Shown in pieces: positions 33,780-43,470 of a stretch of DNA of 64,000 bases (positions are counted from its first letter, which is position 1; the number at the start of each line of letters is the position of its first letter). The position numbers and the translations under genes were made by a program. The stretch spans positions 1 through 64,000 of the forward strand of contig QBLS01000022.1 in NCBI GenBank assembly GCA_003249015.1, in the 5' to 3' direction. This DNA comes from Pseudanabaena sp. (GTDB lineage: Bacteria; Cyanobacteriota; Cyanobacteriia; Pseudanabaenales; Pseudanabaenaceae). The notes below the pieces were generated by a model. It was not told where the DNA came from, did no database searches, and saw nothing but the letters and a program-made list of their open reading frames with translations.

Positions 33780-36700
33780 CTAGTCAATTGCTTCAGTTTC
33801 TGATGCAGAGTTAGGCTTATACAGCCCAACTTTCATTCTCTCCTCAATATTTTTAATTACGATATACAAAACAGGCACAATAAACAAACTCAAAAGAGTT
33901 GCCACACACATTCCACCCATAACCGCAGTACCGATTGATTGACGGGCGGCTGCACCTGCGCCCGTAGCGATTACCAACGGAAAGATACCGATGATTGTTG
34001 AAAATGCAGTCATCAAGATTGGTCGCAGGCGCTGTTGAGAAGCTTCGATCGCTGATTTGACGATACTTAAGCCCTGTTCCCGCAGTTGGTTAGCAAATTC
34101 CACAATCAGAATCGCATTTTTACTTGCCATGCCGATCAGCATTACTAGACCAATTTGGGTATATACATCATTGGCAAAGTTAGGACTGAATACGGCTCTA
34201 CCCATGACTGCCAACAGAGCACCTAGGACTGCTAGAGGTACTGTCAGCATAATGATCACTGGATCAACATAGTTTTCGTACTGGGCAGCAAGCACCAAAA
34301 ACACAAAGACAACACCCAACCCAAAGATAAAGACAGCACTGTTTCCAGAACCAATTTCTTCCAAAGATAGTCCCGACCACTCGTAGCCAAAACTCTTGGG
34401 TAGAACTTCTTCAGAGATCTTGCTAATGATATCGATCGCCTGTCCAGAGCTGACTCCAGGGGCAGTACTGCCTGTAATTTGCACTGAGCGAAATAGGTTG
34501 TAATGACTAATAATCGAGGGTCCAACGGTTTGTGTAACTGTGACCAGATTACTTAGGGGAATCAGTTCACCAGTGCGCGATCGCACATAGAGCTTATTAA
34601 TATCGTCAGGATTAGATCGGAACTTAGCATCGGCTTGGACATAAACTCGATAGGTACGCCCAAAGGTATTAAAGTCATTGACATACTGCGAACCTAGCAG
34701 CGTTTGTAAGGTGCTGTAGATGTCTTGCAAAGATACTTGCAAGGCATTTGCCTTGACGCGATCAACATCTAAGGTTAACTGCGGCGTGTTGCCACTAAAG
34801 TTAGGGCGCAGCCCTGTCAGCATAGGGCGACTAGGATCAGGATAAGTACTAGCTCTTCCCAACAACGCTCCCATGGTTTGCTCGATCGCGGAAAATCCTT
34901 GGTTTGCCTTGTCCTGTAGTTGAAACTCAAAGCCGCCATAATTACTCAAGCCTTGAATTGCGGGTGGCGGAAATGGCACGACAAAGGCTTCTTTAATGGA
35001 AATCAGTTCAGGCAATAGCCCAAAGGGCGCAGGGGCAAAGCCACCAATAATTGCATCGGCGGAACGCGATCGCTCTTTCCAAGGCTTGAGGGTGGAAAAG
35101 ATAATGCCATTGTTTGGAGTATTGCCACTGAAGCTAAAGCCTGCAATAGCGAAGATATTAGAAATTTCAGGATAGGCAAGATTACCCTGAGCATCCTTGC
35201 GGCGCATAATCCCTTCGATATTTTCGAGGACTTTTTCGGTGTAATTCAGGGATACGCCTTCAGGAGCTTGGACAATAGTGATGAAATAACCCTGATCTTC
35301 CTGTGGCAAGAAACCTCTCGGCACGGCTGTATAAACCCAATAGGTCATAAACAGAGAGATCGCAAATAGGATCATCACGATCCCTTTAAAGTTGACGAGC
35401 TTAGCCACTGACCATTTATATCGATCGCGCGCACCATCGATCACCCAGTTAACCCCATTAAAAAATCGGTTATTGGGAGGATTTTCTTTTTTCAATAAAA
35501 TAGCGGCGAGGGTCGGGGAAAGCGTCAATGCATTGAAGGTGGAAACGGTGATCGAAAAAGCGATCGTCAGCGCAAATTGTTTGTATAACTGCCCCGTCGT
35601 CCCAGGGAAAAAAGCAACTGGTACAAACACCGCAATCAATACTAAGGAGCTAGCGATTACCGCGCCTTGTAGTTCATTCATGGCATCGATCGCGGCTTTG
35701 AGAGGGTGATCTCCTAGCTCTTGAATGCGGCGGGTGACATCTTCCACAACCACGATCGCATCATCGACAACTAGCCCAGTTGCCAGAGTTAAGCCAAACA
35801 GAGTCAGCGTATTGATGTTGAAATTGAGCAACTTAATAAAGATAAACGTCCCCACCAGCGCCACAGGAATTGCGATCGCGGGAATCAGCGTTGATCGCCA
35901 ATTTTGCAAGAACAAATAAATAATCAGGATTACTAAGGCGATCGCAATCAAAAGCGAAATAATTACTTCTTCTGTCCCTGCCTCGATGAAACTTGTGGTA
36001 TCAAAGGCAATTTCGTAATTTAGTCCTGGGGGGAAATTGGGCTTGAGTTCTAGTAACACTTGCTTGACTGCCTTAGCGACATCAAGAGCATTGGCATCGG
36101 GCAGTTGGGATACACCCAAACCAATGCCACGAGTACCATTAAATCTCAACGACGAACCATAGTTCTCAGCCCCTAGCTCAACTCGCCCCACGTCTCCTAA
36201 TTTAATTAATGAGCCATCGCTAGCGGTGCGGATCACGATTTCCGCAAATTCTTCTATACTTTTGAGCCTTCCTGTCGCCGAGATCGATAGCTGATACTGT
36301 TGGTCGGGCAGATTTGGCTGCTGTCCAATTTGTCCCACCCCAACCTGTAAATTTTGTTGCTGGATCGCGGCTGACACATCTTGGGCAGTCAGTCCTCTTG
36401 CCGCTAACTTATTGGGATCAAGCCAAACTCGCATGGCATATTTGCGCTCACCAAAAATGATCACATTGCCAACGCCATTAGTCTTTTTGATCGCGTCAAC
36501 GATGTACAGGTCGGCGTAATTGCTTAAATAAAGGTCATCATATTCGCCATTTTCAGCATAAACACCGATCGCAAACAGAAATCCAGAGGACTCTTTGCTG
36601 ACCCTTACTCCAGTTTGTTGAACAGGAGCAGGTAGCTGAGACTGCACTGTAGAAACTCGGTTCTGAACATCTACGGCGGCGAGATCCTTATTTTTGTCCA

Positions 36701-36998
36701 GATCAAAAACTAAATTGACGGAGCTAGTGCCATCGTTGGAGCTGGTGGAGGTAATGTAGCGCACACCTTCGACACCATTTAGCTCTCTTTCGAGAATGTT
36801 AGTTACTGTGGACTCAACAACTTCAGCGTTGGCGCCCACATAGTTGGCGGTGACTGTCACCTTTGGCGGCGTAATCTCTGGATACTGCGCTACAGGCAGC
36901 AAGAAAATGCAAGTTGCTCCCAGAAGAGTAATGACAACGGAGCAAACTGTGGAGAATACAGGTCTTCTGATGAAGAAGTCAGATATTGATAGCAGCAT
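33780..36998 (-). CDS. RND-family efflux pump, AcrB-like inner-membrane subunit
   Basis: Protein of 1072 aa, full length. It begins LLSISDFFIRRPVFSTV, has the proton-relay pair in GLVVDDAIVVVED (helix 4), and two large periplasmic loops of the HAE1 subfamily. It exports hydrophobic and amphiphilic compounds through an adaptor and an outer-membrane channel, driven by protons. No membrane-fusion protein or TolC-like gene adjoins it. The upstream gene is dgkA with a repeat between. Substrate is unknown. Confidence 0.95.
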   Translation of the reverse strand: MLLSISDFFIRRPVFSTVCSVVITLLGATCIFLLPVAQYPEITPPKVTVTANYVGANAEVVESTVTNILERELNGVEGVRYITSTSSNDGTSSVNLVFDLDKNKDLAAVDVQNRVSTVQSQLPAPVQQTGVRVSKESSGFLFAIGVYAENGEYDDLYLSNYADLYIVDAIKKTNGVGNVIIFGERKYAMRVWLDPNKLAARGLTAQDVSAAIQQQNLQVGVGQIGQQPNLPDQQYQLSISATGRLKSIEEFAEIVIRTASDGSLIKLGDVGRVELGAENYGSSLRFNGTRGIGLGVSQLPDANALDVAKAVKQVLLELKPNFPPGLNYEIAFDTTSFIEAGTEEVIISLLIAIALVILIIYLFLQNWRSTLIPAIAIPVALVGTFIFIKLLNFNINTLTLFGLTLATGLVVDDAIVVVEDVTRRIQELGDHPLKAAIDAMNELQGAVIASSLVLIAVFVPVAFFPGTTGQLYKQFALTIAFSITVSTFNALTLSPTLAAILLKKENPPNNRFFNGVNWVIDGARDRYKWSVAKLVNFKGIVMILFAISLFMTYWVYTAVPRGFLPQEDQGYFITIVQAPEGVSLNYTEKVLENIEGIMRRKDAQGNLAYPEISNIFAIAGFSFSGNTPNNGIIFSTLKPWKERSRSADAIIGGFAPAPFGLLPELISIKEAFVVPFPPPAIQGLSNYGGFEFQLQDKANQGFSAIEQTMGALLGRASTYPDPSRPMLTGLRPNFSGNTPQLTLDVDRVKANALQVSLQDIYSTLQTLLGSQYVNDFNTFGRTYRVYVQADAKFRSNPDDINKLYVRSRTGELIPLSNLVTVTQTVGPSIISHYNLFRSVQITGSTAPGVSSGQAIDIISKISEEVLPKSFGYEWSGLSLEEIGSGNSAVFIFGLGVVFVFLVLAAQYENYVDPVIIMLTVPLAVLGALLAVMGRAVFSPNFANDVYTQIGLVMLIGMASKNAILIVEFANQLREQGLSIVKSAIEASQQRLRPILMTAFSTIIGIFPLVIATGAGAAARQSIGTAVMGGMCVATLLSLFIVPVLYIVIKNIEERMKVGLYKPNSASETEAID

Positions 36999-37137
36999 GG
37001 TCAGGGATGTAAGGGAGTTAAAGATGAAGAAAATCTTGAAGGACTAACCACTGACTGCCACTAACCCCACAAAGAGGTCGTGATAATTCACATATTACAA
37101 TGATTTGCCTTTTCCCTGACTATGCCAAACCCAAAGA

Positions 37138-37216
37138 AGGCTTCGACTTCGCTCAGTTAGCCTATATTGCTGGCTGAGCGAAGTCGAAGCCTCTCACAAC
37201 TTATTTAGGATTGCTA
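37138..37216. repeat. family B element lacking the left end
   Basis: GGCTTCGACTTCGCTCAG core, then GAAGCCTCTCACAACTTATTTAGGATTGCTA, which is the right half of family B in reverse sense. Only one terminal repeat remains. Confidence 0.75.
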
Positions 37217-37230
37217 GAGTAATCCAAAAC

Positions 37231-37725
37231 TTAAAAAATCAATACAAATATATGAGGTAGTAACAAGATCAAAGCCACAATTACAGCTGCGATCGCAGCG
37301 ATTAAAACTGCACCTGCCGCACAATCTTTAGCAATTTTGGCTAGCTGATGAAACTCTCGCCCCACTGTCAAGTCTACAACTGCCTCTAAAGCCGTATTCA
37401 GCAGCTCCAAAACCAAAACTAAGGCAATCGTCAAGCTAATCACGGCACAAGAAACTGCGGGGATTTGTAAATAAAGACTCAAGCTCAGCGCGATCGCGCC
37501 AATAGCTAAGTGAATCCGAAAGTTTCTTTGAGTCCGAAAAGCATAACCGATACCCTGAGCAGCGTATCGAAAACTCAGTAGCAAGCTGGTGGCGACTTGA
37601 AAGGAATGACTACGTTGAATATTGTTGGGATCAGGGTCTTGAAATTGATTAATCTCTGGCATCTGCTCCGATAAAAAAGGCTTTGTGAATGGAAAAAGTC
37701 TCTGTAGCGTTAAATCATTATTCAT
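37231..37725 (-). CDS. dgkA: diacylglycerol kinase (DgkA-type)
   Basis: Protein of 164 aa: a hydrophilic N-terminal tail (about 1-55), then three membrane helices of the bacterial diacylglycerol or undecaprenol kinase family. The family motif ELLNTALEAVVDL and RNFRIHLAIGA are present, and DCAAGAVLI matches KDxxAGAV. It phosphorylates lipid alcohols at the inner membrane. ybeY lies upstream on the same strand, an arrangement common in cyanobacteria and Firmicutes. Confidence 0.92.
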   Translation of the reverse strand: MNNDLTLQRLFPFTKPFLSEQMPEINQFQDPDPNNIQRSHSFQVATSLLLSFRYAAQGIGYAFRTQRNFRIHLAIGAIALSLSLYLQIPAVSCAVISLTIALVLVLELLNTALEAVVDLTVGREFHQLAKIAKDCAAGAVLIAAIAAVIVALILLLPHIFVLIF

Positions 37726-37881
37726 GGAGATACTTCCAAATAGATTTTGCCAATAGATGTGATTTGGGCGGTGAAAAACTACGTTAACTATCGACTTCCC
37801 CTATTAGGACTAAAAAATGGTACATAGAGTTTCCGTTTTTTAGATAATTTATGTTGCGATCGCTAGGTGTCCACAACATGA

Positions 37882-38373
37882 TCATGACCGTAAGGAAATC
37901 AGATTTAGCATCTTGTCCTGCTCAGTCAGCATCGCTTCTAAACTTTCGTCATCGGGGTGATCCCAGCCGAGTAGATGTAAAAAGCCATGAGCCGCTAACC
38001 AAGCTAGCTCATAGGTTAGAGAATGCTCACGTTCCTGAGCCTGACGAATAGCGGTAGTTTGCGAGACGATAATATCACCCAGATAAGTTGGCTCGCGGTA
38101 ATCAGACATACTTAATGGGATCTTGGGTACATCAGATTCTAGAGCGGCGAAGGACAATACATCGGTGGGGCGATCTTGCTGACGGTATTGATTATTTAGC
38201 TCCTGAATGGTTTTATCATCAGCGATCGCTAGCGATAGTTCGTACTCACTATTCTCTGGGGTGGATAATAAATATTCTGCCCAAATCGCAAACCATTCTT
38301 GCCATGTTTCGAGGGTAATGGGATGGTGATCGGCAATTTCGGGATAAATTTCACAATTTAGCTCAATATTCAA
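37882..38373 (-). CDS. ybeY: endoribonuclease YbeY
   Basis: Protein of 163 aa, a zinc-dependent RNase involved in 16S rRNA 3'-end processing and ribosome quality control. The metal motif HGFLHLLGWDH (HxxxHxxxxxH) is intact, and RPTDVLSFA and GDIIVS are conserved. It starts at ATG 38373 and lies 156 bp upstream of dgkA on the same strand. Normal length. Confidence 0.94.
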   Translation of the reverse strand: MNIELNCEIYPEIADHHPITLETWQEWFAIWAEYLLSTPENSEYELSLAIADDKTIQELNNQYRQQDRPTDVLSFAALESDVPKIPLSMSDYREPTYLGDIIVSQTTAIRQAQEREHSLTYELAWLAAHGFLHLLGWDHPDDESLEAMLTEQDKMLNLISLRS

Positions 38374-38427
38374 ATTTTCTCTCCTCCCTAAACTCAGACA
38401 GAGCTTGGCGATTTTCTACAAACCTAA

Positions 38428-38585
38428 GTAATGAATGACGGAGCATTGCTCCGTCATTCATTACAGCTAAATATATTCATTTGCCGAGGAGATTGGCGGC
38501 GCTATGAGCCGCCAATCTCCTCGGCTTTGGTGTCTTTAGACTGGTAAAAGCTAGAAGCGGCGCATTGCGCCGCCTCTAGCTTTTA
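38428..38585. repeat. three hairpins in a row between ybeY and the lipoprotein gene
   Basis: 38428-38464 has GTAATGAATGACGGAGC arms; 38483-38525 has GCCGAGGAGATTGGCGGC arms around GCTATGA; 38545-38585 has TAAAAGCTAGAAGCGGCGC arms around ATT. The last includes the lipoprotein stop codon (38583-38585). Arms differ in all three. Confidence 0.85.
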
Positions 38586-40010
38586 CTTAGTTGGTAGTAC
38601 CTTGACAGTTGTAGAACTGGTTGCCTTCAGATCAGTAACTACTGGCTCATCGGAGGTATTGGCTGCTTTAGCAGACTCCAAATCCTTGGCGCGTTTAGCA
38701 AAATAATCTTTGAGATAGTTCTTCCGCGTAGGACTGGCAGCGACTGGTTCTGCAACCGATTCTTCTGGCTTAGCGATCGCTTTTTCAGGGGCAGGACTTG
38801 GTTTGGACTCAGTAACTTGTGGAGCCTCCTTTGGAGGTGCAGTTACTTTTGCTGGTGTGGCAGGCTTGATGGGTTCTGGGGTTGCCTCAACTTTTTCCTG
38901 AACTGTTGTTTGCTCCGCAGGTTTTACTTCTTCGGCGACGGGAGCGGCAACTGGTTCAGGGGTTTCAACTGCTTCTGGAGTAGCGATCGCTTCAGGCTCT
39001 GGCGTGGCGACGGGTGCGGGTGGCACATAGTCAGGATCGACGATCGCCTCAATATTAGCAATCTTTTCTCCGCGTACGAGACGGGCTAAGGTGTCATTGC
39101 CACTGGGCTGATAGTTGATCAAATGGGCGGTGCTGTTGAAAACATTGGCGATCGCGTCACCATCTGGCTCTAGCAATTCCAACTTGACCCAGTTTTGACC
39201 AGTTTTAAATCCTGTTAGATAAATTGGTTCCCAGCGATCAAAGGTAAAGCTTTGTCCGTCAACGGTGGCACGAATCTGCCAATCATTAAGCACTTCGTCA
39301 TCACTGCCCAGTAAATGCTGCGGTGCGTTTTGCAGGTAAAAATCAAGCATGATTGGTTCAGCACCATAGGTTCCCACAGGTCGGCTATAGGTCAATAGCG
39401 GTACTTGGGGCTCGGGCGTATTTTCACCAGTCTTGGTTAGTACATGAAAGGTGGCTTGGGCATAGGCTCCTTTATTTTTGAAGCTCTCATGCCAAGGACG
39501 AGAGGCAAAGGCTCGAATCGTATGGGTTCCAGCACTAAGGTTGTCAAAGTTTACCGTTTGATTGAGGTCGTAGAGAGCCTTGTATTCTTGATTGTCTAAA
39601 GCAATGTGAATGTGAGGTCCTAAGCCAAACTCAGCATTTTTGAAAATCGGTAAATTTTTAACGTCAAACTTTACGGATACTTGAGTATCGGTAAGCACTT
39701 GCTCTGGCTTGGGGCTAATAATGCTGATCTGCGGTTCGTAACGCTCAAGCATACGGCTGAGGCGCTGAATTTCTTGTGGCGGTGCAACTTCAGCAATGCC
39801 TGCGGAAATTGATACTGGCTTAGTAGGAGCCACAGTAACTGCCTTGTCCTTACTGCCGCAAGCTGTGAGGTAAAAGCACAGTGCGATCGCAATCAGCAAA
39901 CTGGATAACTTTTTCCAAGGGATATTAGTCCATAGGTTGCGCCTGTTAGATGGAACTCGCGAAGTCTTGGCTTTGTCTTCGGGTTGGTTAGAGTTTGCGA
40001 TCGCGCTCAT
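38583..40010 (-). CDS. putative lipoprotein with a Pro/Ala/Glu-rich tail
   Basis: Protein of 475 aa. A long basic N-terminal region precedes the membrane segment SSLLIAIALCFYL and a lipobox LTAC with Cys51, so the mature form would be a lipid-anchored envelope protein. Residues about 90-310 contain beta-rich, Ig-like segments (LSAGTHTIRAFASRPWHESF, then VGTYGAEPIMLDFYL). Residues about 320-450 are low-complexity Pro/Ala/Glu/Thr repeats. I do not recognise the family. The start is ATG 40010. Confidence 0.75.
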   Translation of the reverse strand: MSAIANSNQPEDKAKTSRVPSNRRNLWTNIPWKKLSSLLIAIALCFYLTACGSKDKAVTVAPTKPVSISAGIAEVAPPQEIQRLSRMLERYEPQISIISPKPEQVLTDTQVSVKFDVKNLPIFKNAEFGLGPHIHIALDNQEYKALYDLNQTVNFDNLSAGTHTIRAFASRPWHESFKNKGAYAQATFHVLTKTGENTPEPQVPLLTYSRPVGTYGAEPIMLDFYLQNAPQHLLGSDDEVLNDWQIRATVDGQSFTFDRWEPIYLTGFKTGQNWVKLELLEPDGDAIANVFNSTAHLINYQPSGNDTLARLVRGEKIANIEAIVDPDYVPPAPVATPEPEAIATPEAVETPEPVAAPVAEEVKPAEQTTVQEKVEATPEPIKPATPAKVTAPPKEAPQVTESKPSPAPEKAIAKPEESVAEPVAASPTRKNYLKDYFAKRAKDLESAKAANTSDEPVVTDLKATSSTTVKVLPTK

Positions 40011-40111
40011 AAAAACTATGCTTAACTCAGATTACACAGGCAAATATACCGAAAAATGAGCGCTTTGCTTATAAAGAAAGCTCACAATTTACAAATCACT
40101 AAGAATCTAGA

Positions 40112-40216
40112 TAAGTAGCTAGGCACAATTAAACATAAGCCCAAAAAGGCTGACTCGCCCGCGAAGAGGGCGAGTCAGCCTTTTTGGGCTTGAGCGTAAA
40201 GCGCTGTAGTAAGTAG
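40112..40216. repeat. family D element, full length, immediately upstream of trpC
   Basis: Left end AAGTAGCTAGGCACAATTAA, then a long hairpin (arms AAGCCCAAAAAGGCTGACTC), then right end TTGAGCGTAAAGCGCTGTAG. The element ends a few bases before the trpC start, so it forms the trpC leader. Confidence 0.75.
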
Positions 40217-40220
40217 TAAT

Positions 40221-41129
40221 ATGTTGATGCAAGCCCTGCCTCACCATTACATCTATCCGTTAATGCAAGTACGCCGTCAATCTCAATTAGCTAGCAGTAG
40301 AGGCTACGCGATCGCCACCAGCAGCGACCAGCCGCAAAATATTTTAGAAAAAATTGTATGGCAGAAGGAGCATGAAGTAGCTCAAATGTATGCTGGTGAG
40401 CCATTAGAATCATTCAAGACTAAAGCTGTTGATCTGCCAGTCAAAGACTTTTACAAAAGCTTACAAAATTCGCAGATTAAGCCTGCCCTGATTGCTGAAG
40501 TCAAAAAAGCCTCACCGAGCAAGGGTGTATTTCGTGAAGATTTTGATCCTGTCATGGTTGCTCAAGCCTATGAACGAGGTGGCGCAAGTTGCCTGTCGGT
40601 ACTGACCGATCAGCATTTTTTTCAAGGTGGTTTTACTAATCTGCAATTAGTGCGCCAAGCTGTTGAGCTACCGTTACTCTGCAAAGAATTTATTATTGAT
40701 CCCTATCAAATCTACATGGGGCGATCGCATGGTGCTGATGCCGTATTGCTAATTGCGGCAATTCTCACCGATGCAGATTTAACTGAACTACAAGCTCTAA
40801 TTCATGATTTGGGCATGACCGCTCTGGTGGAGGTACATACTCAGGCAGAACTTGATCGCGTTTTAAAAATTCCTGATGTGCGGCTAATTGGGATTAATAA
40901 TCGCAATCTAGAAACTTTTGTAGTTAACTTAGAGCAAACTCAAATTCTGATGGACAAGTTATCACCTGAGATTAAAAGTAAATATCTCTGGGTTAGCGAA
41001 TCAGGAATTTATACTCGTCAAGATTTGGACTTCGTGCAAAACTGTGGAGCAAGTGCAGTCCTAGTCGGCGAGTCTCTAATCAAGCAATCAAATATTGAAG
41101 AAGCTGCCAGAAGTTTGCTAGAAAACTAA
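40221..41129 (+). CDS. trpC: indole-3-glycerol phosphate synthase
   Basis: TIM-barrel enzyme of 302 aa that closes the indole ring from carboxyphenylaminodeoxyribulose phosphate in tryptophan synthesis. Conserved residues: Lys in LIAEVKKASPSKG, LCKEFIIDPYQI, ALVEVHTQAEL, IGINNRNLETF and WVSESGI. The N-terminal extension of about 40 residues is typical of cyanobacterial enzymes. Start ATG 40221. No riboswitch-like leader is apparent apart from the family D element upstream. Confidence 0.95.
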   Translation: MLMQALPHHYIYPLMQVRRQSQLASSRGYAIATSSDQPQNILEKIVWQKEHEVAQMYAGEPLESFKTKAVDLPVKDFYKSLQNSQIKPALIAEVKKASPSKGVFREDFDPVMVAQAYERGGASCLSVLTDQHFFQGGFTNLQLVRQAVELPLLCKEFIIDPYQIYMGRSHGADAVLLIAAILTDADLTELQALIHDLGMTALVEVHTQAELDRVLKIPDVRLIGINNRNLETFVVNLEQTQILMDKLSPEIKSKYLWVSESGIYTRQDLDFVQNCGASAVLVGESLIKQSNIEEAARSLLEN

Positions 41130-41130
41130 A

Positions 41131-41184
41131 GAGGTGGTTCGCGGAACCACCTCTGTTCTTAAGTAAGCGCAAATCGCTGTATAC
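41131..41184. repeat. small hairpin with family D right end
   Basis: AGAGGTGGTTC/GAACCACCTCT around GCG (41131-41155) then TTAAGTAAGCGCAAATCGCTG. Likely trpC terminator. Confidence 0.7.
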
Positions 41185-41188
41185 AGGT

Positions 41189-41458
41189 ATGCAATTTCAC
41201 CCTTGTCCCATCTGTGCCACTCCAGTCCCTCATTGGGAGAGGTATCCGCGAGCCGTATGTGATAACTGCTATGACAAAGCTTGTGACGCTCAGGGGAGAA
41301 AATTAAGTTTCTTCAACGTCTCAATGAGTGGAGGGTTTGAAGCGATCGCCACTGACACCAAAGAAAAGCATCCGAGTCACATTTGCTACATCGAAGGTGT
41401 GGAATGTTGGGCGGATGAGGCTAGGTTTGGCGGGATTGTGATTCAAACGCTCCAGTGA
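41189..41458 (+). CDS. small zinc-ribbon-like protein of unknown function
   Basis: Protein of 89 aa. Two cysteine pairs, Cys6-Cys9 (CPIC) and Cys24-Cys27 (CDNC), could bind zinc. The rest (FNVSMSGGFEAIATDTKE, then ICYIEGVECWADEARFGGIV) is beta-rich. I do not recognise a named family. It follows trpC and a terminator-like hairpin and is 93 bp before glmS. Start ATG 41189. Confidence 0.7.
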   Translation: MQFHPCPICATPVPHWERYPRAVCDNCYDKACDAQGRKLSFFNVSMSGGFEAIATDTKEKHPSHICYIEGVECWADEARFGGIVIQTLQ

Positions 41459-41551
41459 GATCCATTTTTACCGTCATTCGTAATTCTGGTTTACGGCGAT
41501 GTGTTTAAATACAATAATCAATTTTGAACTTAGCCTCATCTGTGGAGCATT

Positions 41552-43423
41552 ATGTGTGGAATTGTTGGCTACATCGGACATCGTTCGGCAAATGAAGTTT
41601 TGATTTCGGGCTTACGCAAGCTTGAATATCGCGGTTATGATTCTGCTGGCGTTGCCACAATTCCCCTCGGCGATCGCAATCTTCATCGAGTGAGAGCAAA
41701 GGGTAAATTGATCCAACTGGAAGAAAAGCTGCACCTCGATACGGCTCCCCAATCTCCCATAGGCATCGGACATACGCGCTGGGCAACTCACGGCAAGCCT
41801 GAAGAACATAATGCCCATCCCCACACCAACACAATTGGCAATCTCGCAGTTGTCCAGAATGGCATCGTGGAAAATTATCTGCCACTGCGGACAGACCTGA
41901 AAGAACTTGGTCATATTTTTGTCAGTGAAACCGATACAGAAGTAATTCCCCACTTGATTGCCGAGTTTCTCCATCAAATAGAAAAGCAGGGCAATGTCAT
42001 TCCCCAAAAGTCACCCTCGATTCTCTTTGAAGCAGTGCGACTAGCAGTCGAAAAGCTACAAGGAGCCTATGCGATCGCGGTTATCCATGCCGACTATCCT
42101 GATGAGTTAGTCGTAGTTCGCCAGCAAGCTCCATTGGTAATTGGGATTGGCAAAGATGAGAACTTCTGTGCCTCTGACACTCCCGCCTTGGTAGCCTATA
42201 CCCGCACCGTGATTCCCCTCGAAAATGGCGAACTCGCCCGCATCACAAGGGAATCAGTACAGGTCTACAACGCTAAAGGCGATCGCCTGCGCCGATCTCC
42301 CCAAACCCTAAACTGGAATCCAACGATGGTGGAGAAGCAGGGCTTTAAGCACTATATGCTCAAGGAGATTTACGAACAACCTGGAGTATTTCGTTCTGGC
42401 TTAGCCACCTACATCAGTGATGCCAATCAAGTCCATTTACACCTCCCCGCAGGATTTACAGAAAAGATAGAACGGGTGGAAATAATCGCCTGCGGCACAA
42501 GCTGGCACGCCTCATTAGTTGGTAAATATCTCCTAGAGCAACTCGCAGGGGTTCCCACTACCGTTCAATATGCTTCGGAATATCGATATTCGCCGCCGCC
42601 ATCCTTAGCTAATACTTTGGTAATTGGCGTGACCCAATCGGGCGAAACCGCCGATACCCTCGCCGCTTTAGAGTTAGCCAAGTCAAGAGGCGATCGCTGC
42701 CTCGGCATCACCAATCGCGTGGAAAGCTCCATCGGCAGAATCGCTGACGCGGTGATTGATACCCAAGCAGGAATTGAGATCGGCGTTGCCGCGACCAAAA
42801 CCTTCGTGACTCAGTTATTAATTTTCTATCTACTAGCTCTAGAGTTTGGAGCCGCTAATGGCAAAATTTCTGAAGCGCGGAACCAAGAGATCGTTGAAGG
42901 ACTGCGCCAACTTCCTGCCTATATGGAACGGATTTTGGAAAGCCAAGAACGCTATATTGAAGACCTGTCGCGACAATTTACCCATACCAAAGACTTTATC
43001 TTTCTTGGTCGTGGCATTAACTTCCCGATCGCCCTCGAAGGCGCACTCAAGCTCAAAGAAATTAGCTACATCCACGCAGAAGGCTATCCCGCAGGCGAAA
43101 TGAAGCATGGGCCGATCGCTTTACTAGATGAAGATGTACCCGTGGTGGCGATCGCCACCCCTGGGGCTGTTTACGAAAAAGTGCTGTCCAATTCTCAAGA
43201 AGCCAAGGCGAGGGATGCCAAATTAATCGGTGTTGCTCCATTGGATGACCCTGCCGCCGATGAGGTATTCGATCACATTCTGCCAATTCCCATCGTTGAT
43301 GAAATTTTTTCGCCTGTACTTACCGTAATCCCCTTGCAGCTTCTGTCCTACCATGTGGCGGCTCATCGTGGGCTAGACGTCGATCAACCTAGAAATTTAG
43401 CCAAGTCCGTCACCGTTGAATAA
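41552..43423 (+). CDS. glmS: glutamine--fructose-6-phosphate aminotransferase (isomerizing)
   Basis: Protein of 623 aa. The N-terminal nucleophile Cys2 in MCGIVGYIG belongs to the glutaminase domain (about 1-235); two SIS domains follow, with ACGTSWHASLVGKYLLE and the C-terminal DQPRNLAKSVTVE. It makes glucosamine 6-phosphate for peptidoglycan and lipopolysaccharide. No glmS ribozyme is expected outside Firmicutes, and the 93-bp leader shows none. Confidence 0.96.
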   Translation: MCGIVGYIGHRSANEVLISGLRKLEYRGYDSAGVATIPLGDRNLHRVRAKGKLIQLEEKLHLDTAPQSPIGIGHTRWATHGKPEEHNAHPHTNTIGNLAVVQNGIVENYLPLRTDLKELGHIFVSETDTEVIPHLIAEFLHQIEKQGNVIPQKSPSILFEAVRLAVEKLQGAYAIAVIHADYPDELVVVRQQAPLVIGIGKDENFCASDTPALVAYTRTVIPLENGELARITRESVQVYNAKGDRLRRSPQTLNWNPTMVEKQGFKHYMLKEIYEQPGVFRSGLATYISDANQVHLHLPAGFTEKIERVEIIACGTSWHASLVGKYLLEQLAGVPTTVQYASEYRYSPPPSLANTLVIGVTQSGETADTLAALELAKSRGDRCLGITNRVESSIGRIADAVIDTQAGIEIGVAATKTFVTQLLIFYLLALEFGAANGKISEARNQEIVEGLRQLPAYMERILESQERYIEDLSRQFTHTKDFIFLGRGINFPIALEGALKLKEISYIHAEGYPAGEMKHGPIALLDEDVPVVAIATPGAVYEKVLSNSQEAKARDAKLIGVAPLDDPAADEVFDHILPIPIVDEIFSPVLTVIPLQLLSYHVAAHRGLDVDQPRNLAKSVTVE

Positions 43424-43429
43424 CCCCAT

Positions 43430-43458
43430 ATTATTGCGGTGCTTTGCACCGCAATAAT
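43430..43458. repeat. perfect hairpin between glmS and the GST gene
   Basis: ATTATTGCGGTGC/GCACCGCAATAAT around TTT. It could end glmS transcription. Confidence 0.75.
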
Positions 43459-43470
43459 CTTACTAATCAG

